From Burkholderia lata (GTDB lineage: Bacteria > Pseudomonadota > Gammaproteobacteria > Burkholderiales > Burkholderiaceae): DNA of 64,000 bases. How positions within the stretch are numbered: the first letter of the stretch is position 1; each line of letters opens with the position of its first letter. The notes below the pieces were generated by a model. It ran no database searches, was not told the origin of the DNA, and worked only from the letters and a program-made list of their open reading frames with translations. The stretch is from assembly GCF_000012945.1 (NCBI RefSeq), contig NC_007511.1:496001-560000 (forward strand), in the 5' to 3' direction. Shown piece after piece: positions 8,601-17,995 of the stretch. The position numbers were made by a program, and so were the translations under genes.

Positions 8601-9254
8601 TCAGGGGTTCGCGGCCGTCCGCAGTTCGTCGCTCGTTGCGCCGTTCGAATGGCGCAACTGCGCATCGAATTGCTGCACGCGCAGCGCGACCCGCTGCGCA
8701 TAGCGCTTCGTGCCGCCGTTGTAGCGCACGAGCGCGGTTTCGACGTCGCCATCTGCGTCGTCGAGATAGCCGCGGAAGATGGCCGCGCCGATCCGCACGT
8801 TGGTGGCCGGATCGGACAGATCCTTCACATGCGCGACGAGATCGCGATGGGCGGTGGGCAGCACCTGCATCAACCCGCGCGCGCCGGCGACACTGACCGC
8901 GTGGCGATCGAAGCCCGACTCGACCGCGATGATCGCGAGCAGCAGCGCCGGGGCAAGCCCGTAGCGGTCCGATTCGGTCTGCACCGCGCGCGCGATCGTG
9001 CGTGCGTCCGCATACGCGACGTGGAAGCGATTGCGCAGCGCGATGACGATCGTGTCGAGGGTGGGGGGCGGCGATGCTTCGGGCGTGCTGGCGGCGGTGA
9101 CCGGTGCTGCGGGCGTGTCGTCGGCATGCGCGGGCAATGCGATCGACAGCGGCAGCACGATCGGGAGGAGCAGCAGAAAGCGCTTCAGCCGCAGGGCCGG
9201 GCGCACGCGCGTGCGCGGCGCCGGCCGGTCATACGATGGATAGGTTTCCTGCAT
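8601..9254 (-). CDS. Lytic transglycosylase, SLT domain
   Basis: 217 residues. There is an unusually long N-terminus before a hydrophobic signal segment (about 24-44, ending AHA), a Pro/Ala-rich linker, then an SLT domain from about 85. Catalytic E112 lies in AVESGF, GLMQVLP follows at about 126-132, and RYNGG replaces the common AYNAG. The enzyme would cut peptidoglycan between MurNAc and GlcNAc in the periplasm. A second, diverged copy is at 56118-56792. The gene converges with kdpE eight bases away. A 12-base perfect inverted repeat abuts the chosen ATG, which makes the start uncertain; no ribosome site is visible. Confidence 0.85.
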   Translation of the reverse strand: MQETYPSYDRPAPRTRVRPALRLKRFLLLLPIVLPLSIALPAHADDTPAAPVTAASTPEASPPPTLDTIVIALRNRFHVAYADARTIARAVQTESDRYGLAPALLLAIIAVESGFDRHAVSVAGARGLMQVLPTAHRDLVAHVKDLSDPATNVRIGAAIFRGYLDDADGDVETALVRYNGGTKRYAQRVALRVQQFDAQLRHSNGATSDELRTAANP

Positions 9255-9284
9255 GTCGTCGCATCGTGGTTCCGATGCGACGAC
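9255..9284 (-). promoter_or_regulatory. 12-bp inverted repeat touching the transglycosylase start
   Basis: GTCGTCGCATCG (9255-9266) and CGATGCGACGAC (9273-9284) enclose six bases. The right-hand edge of the hairpin in the leftward mRNA is the base before the ATG. It could block ribosomes, end the DUF2339-DUF3999 transcript, or be a dyad operator. Confidence 0.5.
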
Positions 9285-9369
9285 TGTACGCAGTTATGCG
9301 TTGCGACCGTCGAAAGAAACAGGTTCGCCCGATAAATGGCGCGTAAAGACGGGCGACAAGCGCCTTGCG

Positions 9370-10728
9370 TCATCCGTCGCGGCCGTGCGTATCGCCGCCG
9401 CCTTTCGCGAGGCGCCACGCAATCGTGCCGAGCACGCCGACCGCGACGACCAGCGCGCCCCACAGCACGTAGCGGCGCGGTGCGTCCGTATCGACGGCCG
9501 GCGCCGGTGCGACCGCTGACACCGGCAACGCCGCGCCGACGCGTGCGGGCCGCACTTCGGGCGCCATGCCGACCAGCAGCGCGTCGCGACTCACGGCCGA
9601 CGACACCAGCGACGCATCGCCGACGCCGAGCGTAAACGGCGGTGTGCCGCGCGCGACGAACGTCAGCGCGGCCGGATGCCAGCCGACCGCGACGGCCGGC
9701 TGGCCGCCACCGAAGCCGCCGTTGCGCATGTCGACGACGATCCGCCACGCGCGATCCGTATTCGCCGCGAACTCGAGCGGCGGATTGCGCTGCTCACCGG
9801 CCTTGCCCTGCAGCCGGAACAGCACGGCACCCGCGACGTCGCGCCACGGCGCCTGCGCGTCGGCGCGGCTCTGCAACGTCGCTCGCGCGACGGTGTTCGG
9901 CTGTGGCAGGTCGATGCGCACGCGGTCGACCGGATATGCGCCGTCGGTGTCGAACAAGTACTCGCCAGGCGTGCCGCCGGCCCGTACGCGCACGGCGTCG
10001 CGCCATTGGCGCGGCACGGACGCGGTGTCGGTCCCGCGCGCATCGCGCGGGTGTGTTTCGACGTCGATCGACGTAACCGCGGGCGCGCCGTCGAGCCAGT
10101 CGAGCCGCAAGTAGCGCGGCGCTGCGCCTTCGAGCGCGATGCGTTCCTGCACCAGCATGGCGTCGCCGTGGCCGACCTTCAGGAGCTGCGTGCTGCCGAG
10201 CGAGCGCCAGCTGCGCAGGTCGTCGCTGGCTTCGACGGCGACACGCCCCTGGTAGCTGTCGTCGCCGATGTGCACGAGCAGCGCGTCGATGTCGCCGTCC
10301 GCATGCGACAGGTCGACGAGATCCGCGCCGTGCTTTGCGGGCACCGGTGCGGCGACGCCCGCGCGCAGCGCGCCGTCCGGGCCGACCGTCACGCCGAGCG
10401 GCGCGTTGCCGTTGTCGGCGCGCGCGGGTGGCAGCGGAAACCAGTGCACCGGCGTGCGTGTCGGCGGGACGGCGGGCACGGCCACTGCGGGCGCGTCGAG
10501 CGAATACGGCACCGGCTCGCCCGCGCCGTTGAAGATGCGCACGTCGCCGAGGTCGTCGCGCCGGCTCGCCGCATAAACGGGCTGCGGCACGGTGAGCTGG
10601 TAATACGCGGCAGTGCCGTCGAGGTCGAGCGAGAAGCGCTGCGCGGCGTGCCCGGCACCCGGCATGCCGTCGGCCGCCGCGAACGACGCGAGCAGGCTCA
10701 GTCCGAGCAGGGCGGTGAGTCGTTTCAT
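9370..10728 (-). CDS. DUF3999 family exported/membrane protein
   Basis: 452 residues with a signal peptide (MKRLTALLGLSLLASFAAA). A long beta-rich extracytoplasmic region follows, rich in strands such as YQLTVPQPVY, RVAVEASDDLRSWRSLG and YLRLDW, which resemble galactose-binding/discoidin-like sandwiches. One membrane helix lies near the end (about 420-440), followed by a short basic tail. It matches the DUF3999 family, found together with DUF2339 in many proteobacteria; neither has an agreed function. The start ATG overlaps the TGA of the DUF2339 gene, indicating translational coupling and probably a complex in the cell envelope. Confidence 0.85.
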   Translation of the reverse strand: MKRLTALLGLSLLASFAAADGMPGAGHAAQRFSLDLDGTAAYYQLTVPQPVYAASRRDDLGDVRIFNGAGEPVPYSLDAPAVAVPAVPPTRTPVHWFPLPPARADNGNAPLGVTVGPDGALRAGVAAPVPAKHGADLVDLSHADGDIDALLVHIGDDSYQGRVAVEASDDLRSWRSLGSTQLLKVGHGDAMLVQERIALEGAAPRYLRLDWLDGAPAVTSIDVETHPRDARGTDTASVPRQWRDAVRVRAGGTPGEYLFDTDGAYPVDRVRIDLPQPNTVARATLQSRADAQAPWRDVAGAVLFRLQGKAGEQRNPPLEFAANTDRAWRIVVDMRNGGFGGGQPAVAVGWHPAALTFVARGTPPFTLGVGDASLVSSAVSRDALLVGMAPEVRPARVGAALPVSAVAPAPAVDTDAPRRYVLWGALVVAVGVLGTIAWRLAKGGGDTHGRDG

Positions 10729-13700
10729 ACTTTGTCGTCCTGCTGCGCCGCGGCCTTCGGCGGCAGCGGCGAGAAATACCCGATCAACAGCAGCAGCACG
10801 CCGATGCCGATGAACGACACGATGCGCTCGATGCCGGTCACGTGCGACAGGTCGAACAGGAACAGCTTGACGACCGTGAGCGCAAGCAGCGCGGCGCCGA
10901 CGAACCACAGCGGACGCAGCCCGCGGCGCGTCGCCCAGATCGTGATCGCAAGCGCGCAGAGCGTCCAGTACACGGACACCGACGCCTGCACGAGCGTCGA
11001 TTCCGCCATCGCGCCGAGTTCGTACGGCACGCCGGCCCAGTGATGCAGCGTGCGCAGCAGGATCGCGTTCAGCCACAGGAACGCGGTTGCGCCGGCCGCA
11101 CTCAGCAGCGCGACGCGATGGATGTCGAACGACCAGCCGAGCTTGCGCGCACGCACGAACCACGTCGCGGCGAGCGCATAGACGACCGCGAGCACGAGGT
11201 CGAGCGGGTTGAAGAGCGGCACCCGCGCCCAGCTTCCGCCGTCCTGCGTGAAGTTCGCATAGAAGGTCCACACCCACATCACGACGATCAGCGGCAGCGA
11301 CGCGAGCGCGCACACGCGGGCGATGCCGTCGCGACGCGTCAGCCACATCCCGGCGAACGCGAACAGGCTCCAGCCGACCATGAACACCTGCTGGATGCCG
11401 AACGACGACAGCACGGTGTCGGTGTCGTAGACCATGTGGAAGCGGTGATGCAGCGTGCGCAGCATCAGCGCGTTGAACCACAGGAACACGGTGGCGATCG
11501 CTGCGTAGTCGACGACGCGCGGATGCCACGCGATACCGAGCGTTTTCAGGCGGCGCAGCCACACGGCGAACGCGACGAACACCAGGAACTGCGCGATGTC
11601 GAGCGGGTTGAGCAGCGGCAGCCAGAAGAGCGGCGCCGCGTTGCCGTCGCTGATCACACTGGCGATGCTCCACAGCCACAGCAGTGCGGCGAGCGGTGCC
11701 GCGCCCCACACCTGGTACGCACGCGGAAACGCCGCGACGGGCCAGCGCAGCCGCGAGCCGGGGCCCGACACCAGCAGGAGCAGCGCGCCGAAGCCGTAGG
11801 CCCACGCGCTCCAGCTCCACGCTCCTTCGGGCACGTACGCGCGCAGGCGCCAGAAGCCTTCGAGCGACAGCAGCCCGCACACGGTCCAGAACATCAGCGT
11901 ATGCAGCGGCGCGATGATGCCTGCCGAGATGGATGGCGCGACGCCGGGCACCGTGCGTTGCGCGGAATCGGCGCCAGCCGTGCCGCGCGACTGGCGCCAT
12001 AGCAGCGCGAGGCCTGCGCCGACGGCGACGGGCCACGCGAACGCGCCCATCCCCGACAGCGGCGCTTCGTGGGCATCGAACGCACGCAGCGCAAGCAGCG
12101 CCAGCACCGGCGTCAGCGCGAGCGCGGGCCATTCGGCGAGCGGCCACGCCAGCCGGCGGCGCGCGACATGCGCGAGCCACGCGGTGCCGGCCGCGAACAG
12201 CGCGGTTGAATCGACGACGAAGCGGTCGGCATGCAGGTCGACGTGACGGCTCGCGTAGACGAGGATCTCGTGCAGCCCGCCGCTCACCCACCACAGCAGC
12301 CCCCACGCAGCGGCGGCGGCACCGATCTCGGGCATCCACGCACGCCACGCGCGTGCTTCGCCGCGTCCGTGCAGCCACCAGCCGGTGAACACGCCGGCGA
12401 GCGCGATCAGCAGCATCGCGATGGTCGGGCTGTTGAGCACCGGCAGCGCGGTGGCGTCGGCCGGCCCGAGCAGGCTCGTGAAGAATGCGCCGGCGGCGGC
12501 AACCTGCATCAGCAGGCCGAAGCCGAACCGCAGCATGCGCTTCTCGCGCACGCCGAGCCAGACGACGGCCGCGCCTTCGATCGCCCACGCGGCGCTGGTC
12601 GTCGGGCCCGAGAACGCGAGCGGCACGGCCAGCGTCGCGAAGATCACCGCGAGCGCGAGCGTAGATTCGAACAGCAGTGCGAGGCGGTCGCGGCGCCGCG
12701 CGAGCCATGCGGTGACCACGACGTAGAACGCCGACAGCGCGACGGCGCTCCACGCGAGCCCGAACGGCATGTCCTTCACGAGCGACGCCTGCAGCGCGGT
12801 CGCGACGATCGGCGTGCCGAACACGAGCGTGCCGTCCACGTAGTGCCGCAGCGCGATCTCGCGCTTCACCGCATACAGCAGCGCGATGCCGACATACATC
12901 AGGAAGAACAGGATGAGGAACGGCTCGGTGCTCGCGAACAGCGCGGGGCGGTAGGCCGTCACGCCCCACGCCGAGCCGATCGTGAACGTGAACACGAAGC
13001 CGAGCAGGTTCAGCGGACGCCAGGCCTTGAACCAGGCGATCGCGAAGATGCCCGCGTTCAGCAGCGCGTAGTAGCTGAACAGCGCGACATGGTTGCCCTG
13101 GCCGGTCGACAGCAGGACCGGCGCGAGAAAGCCGCCGGCGGTGCCCATGAACGCGAGCGGCAGTGCGTTCTGCCGCACTGCGAGGAACGCGCTCAGCGCG
13201 CACACCGCAACCATCAGCGGGAACGCGGCGCCGACGGGCAGCAGTGTGTACAGCTTGGTCGCGGCGAAGATCGTCAGGTACAGGATGCCGACGCCTCCGC
13301 CCTGCAGCACGAGCCCGTACGCCGCGCGGCGCGTACGGACGCGCCAGCCGATCGCGAGCAGCGCGGCCGCGGCGAGCGCGGTGCCGGCGAGGCGGAATTC
13401 GATCGGCAGCATGTTGTTGTCGGCCGCGTACTTGAGCAGGAACGCGACGCCGAAGAACAGCACGATGATCCCGACGCGCACGACCGTGTTACCGCCGAGC
13501 AGCCAGTCGCGTGCGGCGCGGAATGCGCGCTCGACGAGGTCGGGTTCGCGCGGCTTGGGCGGGGCGGGAGGAACCGACGGTGCGGGGGGCGGAGCAGCAG
13601 GTGTTTCGCTCGCGCGGATCGCGGCGGCCGGTGTCGGTGCCGGCGTGGCGGTGCGAGCGGGTGTGGGAGCCGGTGCCGATGCGGATGCCGGTGCGTCCGA

Positions 13701-14126
13701 GCGTGCGGCGGCCGGCTGGGCAGGCGCGCGCGGCGGCAGGGCGACCGAAGGCGGGACGGGTGCGGACGGGGTGGCAGAGGCAGTACCGGTGGGCGTGTGC
13801 ACGGTCGCGTCAGTCGTGGCCGTGCCGGCCTTCGTGCCGGCCAGCTGGCCACGCAGCGATGCGATTTCGCGCGTCAGCGTTTCGACGGTCGCTTCGAGGC
13901 GCGCGACGCGCTCGGCCAGCGGAACCGGCGGCTGGGCGGGCGGCGCCTGCATCGCGAACGGGGCGGGTGTCGCGCCTTTGGCCTTGCGCTTGCGCTGTTG
14001 CAGCGTGTTGTCGAGGCAGAACCCGATCGCGGCGCCGAGCACTGCGCCGGTGATGGCGGAGAAATCCCCGATCAATGCGGCAATCCCGCCCACGATGAAG
14101 CCGATTGCGGTAAAAGCCCAGTTCAT
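10725..14126 (-). CDS. DUF2339 large polytopic membrane protein
   Basis: 1133 residues. An N-terminal membrane pair (MNWAFTAIGFIVGGIAALIG and after) is followed by a coiled-coil-like stretch (about 68-95) and a long Pro/Ala/Thr-rich linker to about 190. Then come some 25-30 closely spaced hydrophobic helices to the C-terminus, with repeated NALLRTLHH-type loops (NAxLLRTLHH recurs three times), suggesting internal duplication. This is the DUF2339 family layout. The function is unknown; a role in envelope or polysaccharide transport is only a guess. GGAGCAAGGCGAG precedes the ATG. It is coupled to the downstream DUF3999 gene. Confidence 0.85.
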   Translation of the reverse strand: MNWAFTAIGFIVGGIAALIGDFSAITGAVLGAAIGFCLDNTLQQRKRKAKGATPAPFAMQAPPAQPPVPLAERVARLEATVETLTREIASLRGQLAGTKAGTATTDATVHTPTGTASATPSAPVPPSVALPPRAPAQPAAARSDAPASASAPAPTPARTATPAPTPAAAIRASETPAAPPPAPSVPPAPPKPREPDLVERAFRAARDWLLGGNTVVRVGIIVLFFGVAFLLKYAADNNMLPIEFRLAGTALAAAALLAIGWRVRTRRAAYGLVLQGGGVGILYLTIFAATKLYTLLPVGAAFPLMVAVCALSAFLAVRQNALPLAFMGTAGGFLAPVLLSTGQGNHVALFSYYALLNAGIFAIAWFKAWRPLNLLGFVFTFTIGSAWGVTAYRPALFASTEPFLILFFLMYVGIALLYAVKREIALRHYVDGTLVFGTPIVATALQASLVKDMPFGLAWSAVALSAFYVVVTAWLARRRDRLALLFESTLALAVIFATLAVPLAFSGPTTSAAWAIEGAAVVWLGVREKRMLRFGFGLLMQVAAAGAFFTSLLGPADATALPVLNSPTIAMLLIALAGVFTGWWLHGRGEARAWRAWMPEIGAAAAAWGLLWWVSGGLHEILVYASRHVDLHADRFVVDSTALFAAGTAWLAHVARRRLAWPLAEWPALALTPVLALLALRAFDAHEAPLSGMGAFAWPVAVGAGLALLWRQSRGTAGADSAQRTVPGVAPSISAGIIAPLHTLMFWTVCGLLSLEGFWRLRAYVPEGAWSWSAWAYGFGALLLLVSGPGSRLRWPVAAFPRAYQVWGAAPLAALLWLWSIASVISDGNAAPLFWLPLLNPLDIAQFLVFVAFAVWLRRLKTLGIAWHPRVVDYAAIATVFLWFNALMLRTLHHRFHMVYDTDTVLSSFGIQQVFMVGWSLFAFAGMWLTRRDGIARVCALASLPLIVVMWVWTFYANFTQDGGSWARVPLFNPLDLVLAVVYALAATWFVRARKLGWSFDIHRVALLSAAGATAFLWLNAILLRTLHHWAGVPYELGAMAESTLVQASVSVYWTLCALAITIWATRRGLRPLWFVGAALLALTVVKLFLFDLSHVTGIERIVSFIGIGVLLLLIGYFSPLPPKAAAQQDDKV

Positions 14127-14731
14127 CTCGCCTTGCTCCCTCTCTCGTATCGTTATCGGCCTGCGATCGGATGTTTGCCGATCGAGGCGGTATCGGCATG
14201 GCCGGCAGGCGAACCGGCATGCGCTGCTGATCACGGTGGCCGTAATGGCGGCCTGCGTCCCGATCAGCCTGTTGGCGGGGAATGTATCACAGCGGCCGTT
14301 GCGGATTTTCCGGGTTGGCGCGGTATCGCGGCGTGCACCGTCCGGTGTCGCCGCGCGGCTTTTTGTACGGTCATGCTTTTTACTGGTGGATGCGATGCGC
14401 TTTCGTCTGAGCAGATCGACGCGTGATCGGACGTGAAATTGTCGTAAAGCGACGCGTGCCCGATGCGAATTGGCGCAAAGCGCAGCGCGATATGTGCCGC
14501 GCTGCTGCGCACAAGTCCGGCGCGCGATGCCCGCCGTTGTTGGCCGTGCGCGTATTGCGCCGCCGCAATCGGGTGCCGCCGCGTGCAGCGGCCCGCCCGG
14601 CGGGGCTGGAGGCCGTGTCGTATTTGCGCAAGCGTTTGTCGTAATTCGTCGGCAGGTCGGGGTTTTTTCTGGCAACTATGTAGGCACGCTAAGACAAGCG
14701 CGAGTCCCCGCTACACGAGGAGAAGGTTTCG
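14127..14731. other. Divergent intergenic region
   Basis: 605 bases between the leftward DUF2339 gene and the rightward choline transporter ATPase gene. It must carry promoters for both. There are only short, unsupported open frames, and no clear palindrome or terminator was found. A T-rich stretch (GGGGTTTTTTCTGG, 14658-14671) lies about 60 bases before the ATPase start. Confidence 0.5.
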
Positions 14732-15901
14732 ATGGATGCCCCCAAGGTCGTGGTCGAAGGTCTGTGCAAGGTGTTTGGAAGCAACCCGCAGCAGGCGCTC
14801 GACATGCTCGCCGCCGGCGCGACGAAGGACGATGTGCTCAAGCGCACCGGCCAGGTCGTCGGCGTGCACAACGTCTCCTTCGATGTGCAGGAAGGCGAAA
14901 TTTTCGTGCTGATGGGCCTGTCCGGTTCCGGCAAGTCGACGCTGATCCGCCTCGTGAACCGGCTGGTCGATCCCAGCGCCGGCAAGGTGATGATCGACGG
15001 GCTCGACGTCGCGTCGGCACGCCGCTCGGCGCTGACCGCGCTGCGCCGCAAGGACATGAGCATGGTGTTTCAGTCGTTCGCGCTGATGCCGCATCGCTCC
15101 GTGGTGTCGAATGCCGCATTCGGCCTCGAAGTCGCGGGTGTCAGCAAGAAAGAACGCGAACGCCGCGCGATGGAGGTGCTCGAGCAGGTCGGCCTCGCAC
15201 CGTTCTCGCACAAGCTGCCGTCCGAGCTGTCGGGCGGGATGCAGCAGCGCGTCGGCCTCGCCCGCGCGCTGGCCGTGAACCCGTCGCTGATGATCATGGA
15301 CGAGGCGTTCTCCGCACTCGATCCGCTCAAGCGCCGCGAAATGCAGGATGTGCTGCTGCAACTGCAGAAGGAACAGCGCCGCACGATCATGTTCGTGTCG
15401 CACGATCTGGAAGAAGCGCTGCGTATCGGCAACCGCATCGCGATCATGGAAGGCGGCCGGCTCGTGCAGGTCGGCACGCCGCAGGACATCATCGCGAACC
15501 CGGCCGACGATTATGTCCGCGCGTTCTTCGACGGGATCGACACCAGCCGCTACCTGACGGCCGGCGACCTGATGCAGACGGGCGCCGTGCCGATCGTATC
15601 GAAGTGCGATGCCGCGAACGTCGCGGCGACGCTGAACGGCAGCGCCGACTATGCGTTCGTGCTTGATGCGCAACGCAAGATTCGCGGCTTCGTCACGCGC
15701 GATGCGATCGGTCAGGCCACGCCGTCCGTGAGCCCGATCGAATCCATCCGGCGCGATGCGTCGCTCGAACATGTCGTCGCGCGCGTGGTCGCGAGCCCGA
15801 ATGCGCTGCCGGTCGTCGACGACGACGGCTGCTACTGCGGCTCGGTCGATCGTGCGCTCATCCTGAAGGCCATCACGCGTTCGCGAGGTTCCCATGTCTG
15901 A
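14732..15901 (+). CDS. proV: Choline/glycine betaine ABC transporter ATP-binding protein
   Basis: 389 residues of the ProV/OpuAA type. The N-terminal extension before the core (about 1-40) is typical of quaternary-amine ATPases. Walker A GLSGSGKST is at 62-70, the LSGGMQQR signature near 165, and Walker B with MDEAFSALD near 189. After about 275 come two CBS-like regions (QTGAVPIVSKCDAANVA..., FVTRDAIG...), which sense ionic strength in OpuA relatives. It powers uptake of choline or betaine with the permease, whose start overlaps it by eight bases, and the binding protein at 17996. AGGAGAAGG precedes the ATG. The symbol follows the nearest general name; choV/cbcV would also fit. Confidence 0.92.
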   Translation: MDAPKVVVEGLCKVFGSNPQQALDMLAAGATKDDVLKRTGQVVGVHNVSFDVQEGEIFVLMGLSGSGKSTLIRLVNRLVDPSAGKVMIDGLDVASARRSALTALRRKDMSMVFQSFALMPHRSVVSNAAFGLEVAGVSKKERERRAMEVLEQVGLAPFSHKLPSELSGGMQQRVGLARALAVNPSLMIMDEAFSALDPLKRREMQDVLLQLQKEQRRTIMFVSHDLEEALRIGNRIAIMEGGRLVQVGTPQDIIANPADDYVRAFFDGIDTSRYLTAGDLMQTGAVPIVSKCDAANVAATLNGSADYAFVLDAQRKIRGFVTRDAIGQATPSVSPIESIRRDASLEHVVARVVASPNALPVVDDDGCYCGSVDRALILKAITRSRGSHV

Positions 15902-16790
15902 AATGATTCCGCTCGGTACCTGGGTCGACCAGTCCGTTCACTACCTGCTCGACCACGACGCAAAAACGTTCGACGCGATCGGCCAGGCGATCGAGGGGCT
16001 CGCGGCATTCGTCGAGCATGGCCTGCAGGCGATCCCGATGTGGATGATGATGGCCATCTTCATCGGCATCGGGCTGTGGCGGGTGGGCTGGCGCTTCGCG
16101 CTGTTCACCACCGCGTCGCTGCTGCTGATCTTCGCGACGGGCTTCTGGGACCAGACGGTCATCACGCTCGGCCTCACGCTGTCGTCGACGATCATCAGCC
16201 TCGTGCTCGGCATCCCGCTCGGCATCTGGGCCGCGAAGAGCAAGTGGGTCGCCGCGATCGTGCGCCCGATCCTCGACCTGATGCAGACGATGCCCGCATT
16301 CGTCTACCTGATTCCGGCTGCGATGCTGTTCGGTCTCGGCCGCGTGCCGGGGATCCTGTCGACGGTGATCTTCGCGATGCCGCCCGCGGTGCGCCTGACG
16401 AGCCTCGGTATCCGCCACGTGAACCGCGAGATCGTCGAGGCCGGCCAGGCTTTCGGCTGCACGCCGTGGCAGCTGCTGTACAAGGTGCAGTTCCCGAATG
16501 CGCTGCCGTCGATCATGCAGGGCGTGAACCAGACGATCATGATGGCGCTGTCGATGGTGATCATCGCGTCGATGGTCGGCGCGGGCGGCCTCGGCAACGA
16601 CGTGCTCGCCAGTATCCAGCGCCTCGACATCGGCCTCGGTTTCGAAAGCGGTCTGTCGGTCGTGCTGCTCGCGATCATTCTCGACCGCATCACCGAAAGC
16701 TTCGGCCGTGCGCCGGGCACCGTGAAGGCGCCGCTGTTCTCGGGTCTCAAGCAGCTGTTTCGCGTGAAGGCTGCGCCCGCACAGGCCTGA
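15894..16790 (+). CDS. proW: Choline/glycine betaine ABC transporter permease
   Basis: 298 residues with an N-terminal amphipathic region and about six to seven membrane helices from residue 45. The ABC permease EAA loop is recognisable near 180-200 (EIVEAGQAFGCTPWQLLYKVQFPNALP region). The sequence QTMPAFVYLIPAAMLFG is characteristic of ProW/OpuAB. It forms the channel for quaternary amine uptake. It overlaps proV and is separated from the regulator downstream by a very stable UUCG hairpin, which may uncouple expression of transporter and regulator. Confidence 0.92.
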   Translation: MSEMIPLGTWVDQSVHYLLDHDAKTFDAIGQAIEGLAAFVEHGLQAIPMWMMMAIFIGIGLWRVGWRFALFTTASLLLIFATGFWDQTVITLGLTLSSTIISLVLGIPLGIWAAKSKWVAAIVRPILDLMQTMPAFVYLIPAAMLFGLGRVPGILSTVIFAMPPAVRLTSLGIRHVNREIVEAGQAFGCTPWQLLYKVQFPNALPSIMQGVNQTIMMALSMVIIASMVGAGGLGNDVLASIQRLDIGLGFESGLSVVLLAIILDRITESFGRAPGTVKAPLFSGLKQLFRVKAAPAQA

Positions 16791-16843
16791 CCCCCAGCGG
16801 CCGGAGCAACCCGGTCGCTTACCCTGAATATAAATAATGGCTT

Positions 16844-16861
16844 CCGCGGCTTCGGCCGCGG
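16844..16861 (+). terminator. Stable CUUCGG tetraloop hairpin after proW
   Basis: CCGCGGC (16844-16850), loop TTCG, GCCGCGG (16855-16861). This C(UUCG)G tetraloop is one of the most stable RNA hairpins. No T-run follows, so it may act as a pause or 3' stability element rather than a full terminator. Confidence 0.45.
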
Positions 16862-16898
16862 GGCTGGCCCCCTGCAACCTCCTCGCCAGGAGACCGAT

Positions 16899-17897
16899 GT
16901 GACGTCCGCCGTCGCTGTCGCGCCCGCTGCCTGCGTTTCACCGGTTTCGTCCCTCGCCCATTTCGGCTTCCTGACGCTGCCGAACTTCTCGATGATCGCG
17001 TTCTCGAGCGCCGTCGAAGTGCTTCGGATGGCGAACTACGTCGGGCGTGCCGATCACTACCAGTGGTCGATCTACTCGCTCGACGGCAGCCCGGTGCACG
17101 CCAGCAACGGCATCGCGGTACGGCCCACGCAGGCGCTCGACTACACGAACCTGCCCGACGTGATGATCGTCTGCGGCGGCATCCGCATCCGCGACGTGGT
17201 CGACGAAGGCGCACGCGATACGCTCGCGGCGCTCGCCGAACGCGGCCTGCCGCTCGGCGGCATCTGCACGGGCGCGTATGCACTGATGTCGAGCGGGCTG
17301 CTCGACGGCTATCGCTGCACCGTGCACTGGGAGAACCTGTCCGCGCTGCATGCCGAGTTTCCGCAAGTCGGGTTCGCCGACGAACTGTTCGTCGTCGACC
17401 GCGACCGGCTGACCTGCACCGGCGGCACCGCGCCGCTGGACCTGATGCTGAACCTCGTCGGCATGCGGTTCGGCCAGCAGCTGGCCGCACAGGTGTCCGA
17501 GCAGTTCATCCTCGAGCGCATCCGCAGCTCGACCGATACGCAGCCGATTCCGGTCGATGCGCGCGTCGGCTTCTCGCGCGCCGAGCTGATCGAGGTCGTG
17601 CGGCTGATGGAGGCGAACATCGAGGAGCCGCTGTCGCTCGAGGAGCTCGCGCGGCTCGTGCGGCTGTCGCAGCGGCATCTGCAGCGCATGTTCAAGGTGT
17701 ACCTGAACGTGTCGCCGACCCACTATTACCTGACGCTGCGCCTGAAGCGCGCGCGCGACCTGCTGCGCACGACCGACGCGTCGATCGCGCGCGTGACGAC
17801 GGTCTGCGGTTTTCATTCGCCCTGCCATTTCAGTAAGGCCTACCGTGCGCAGTTCGGCCACGCGCCGAGCTACGAGCGCCGGTTGCCGGGGCGCTGA
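16899..17897 (+). CDS. GlxA-family transcriptional regulator (GATase1-like plus AraC HTH), GbdR-like
   Basis: 332 residues. A DJ-1/PfpI (GATase1-like) sensor domain (about 20-190) has the GGICTGAYAL nucleophile-elbow sequence with a Cys. A C-terminal AraC/XylS DNA-binding domain (about 228-325) has two helix-turn-helices (LSLEELARLVRLSQRHLQRMF and ITTVCGFHSPCHFSKAYR-like). Regulators of this build control choline, betaine, carnitine and sarcosine use in pseudomonads (GbdR, CdhR, SouR). It lies inside the choline transporter locus between permease and binding protein, so it likely responds to betaine or a derivative and activates these genes. Ligand specificity is inference. Confidence 0.85.
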   Translation: MTSAVAVAPAACVSPVSSLAHFGFLTLPNFSMIAFSSAVEVLRMANYVGRADHYQWSIYSLDGSPVHASNGIAVRPTQALDYTNLPDVMIVCGGIRIRDVVDEGARDTLAALAERGLPLGGICTGAYALMSSGLLDGYRCTVHWENLSALHAEFPQVGFADELFVVDRDRLTCTGGTAPLDLMLNLVGMRFGQQLAAQVSEQFILERIRSSTDTQPIPVDARVGFSRAELIEVVRLMEANIEEPLSLEELARLVRLSQRHLQRMFKVYLNVSPTHYYLTLRLKRARDLLRTTDASIARVTTVCGFHSPCHFSKAYRAQFGHAPSYERRLPGR

Positions 17898-17922
17898 CCG
17901 ACCCTAAGGTCCGCGACGCCGC

Positions 17923-17958
17923 CGGGATCGTGGCGCGCGGCTTCAATAAACGATCCCG
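17923..17958. promoter_or_regulatory. CGGGATCGT-N18-ACGATCCCG inverted repeat before the binding-protein gene
   Basis: Perfect 9-base arms at 17923-17931 and 17950-17958, between the regulator stop and the binding-protein start. It could be an operator for the adjacent regulator or an mRNA hairpin. Confidence 0.4.
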
Positions 17959-17995
17959 CATTCAAGCAAACGACATCACTTTGAGGAGAAGCAAG

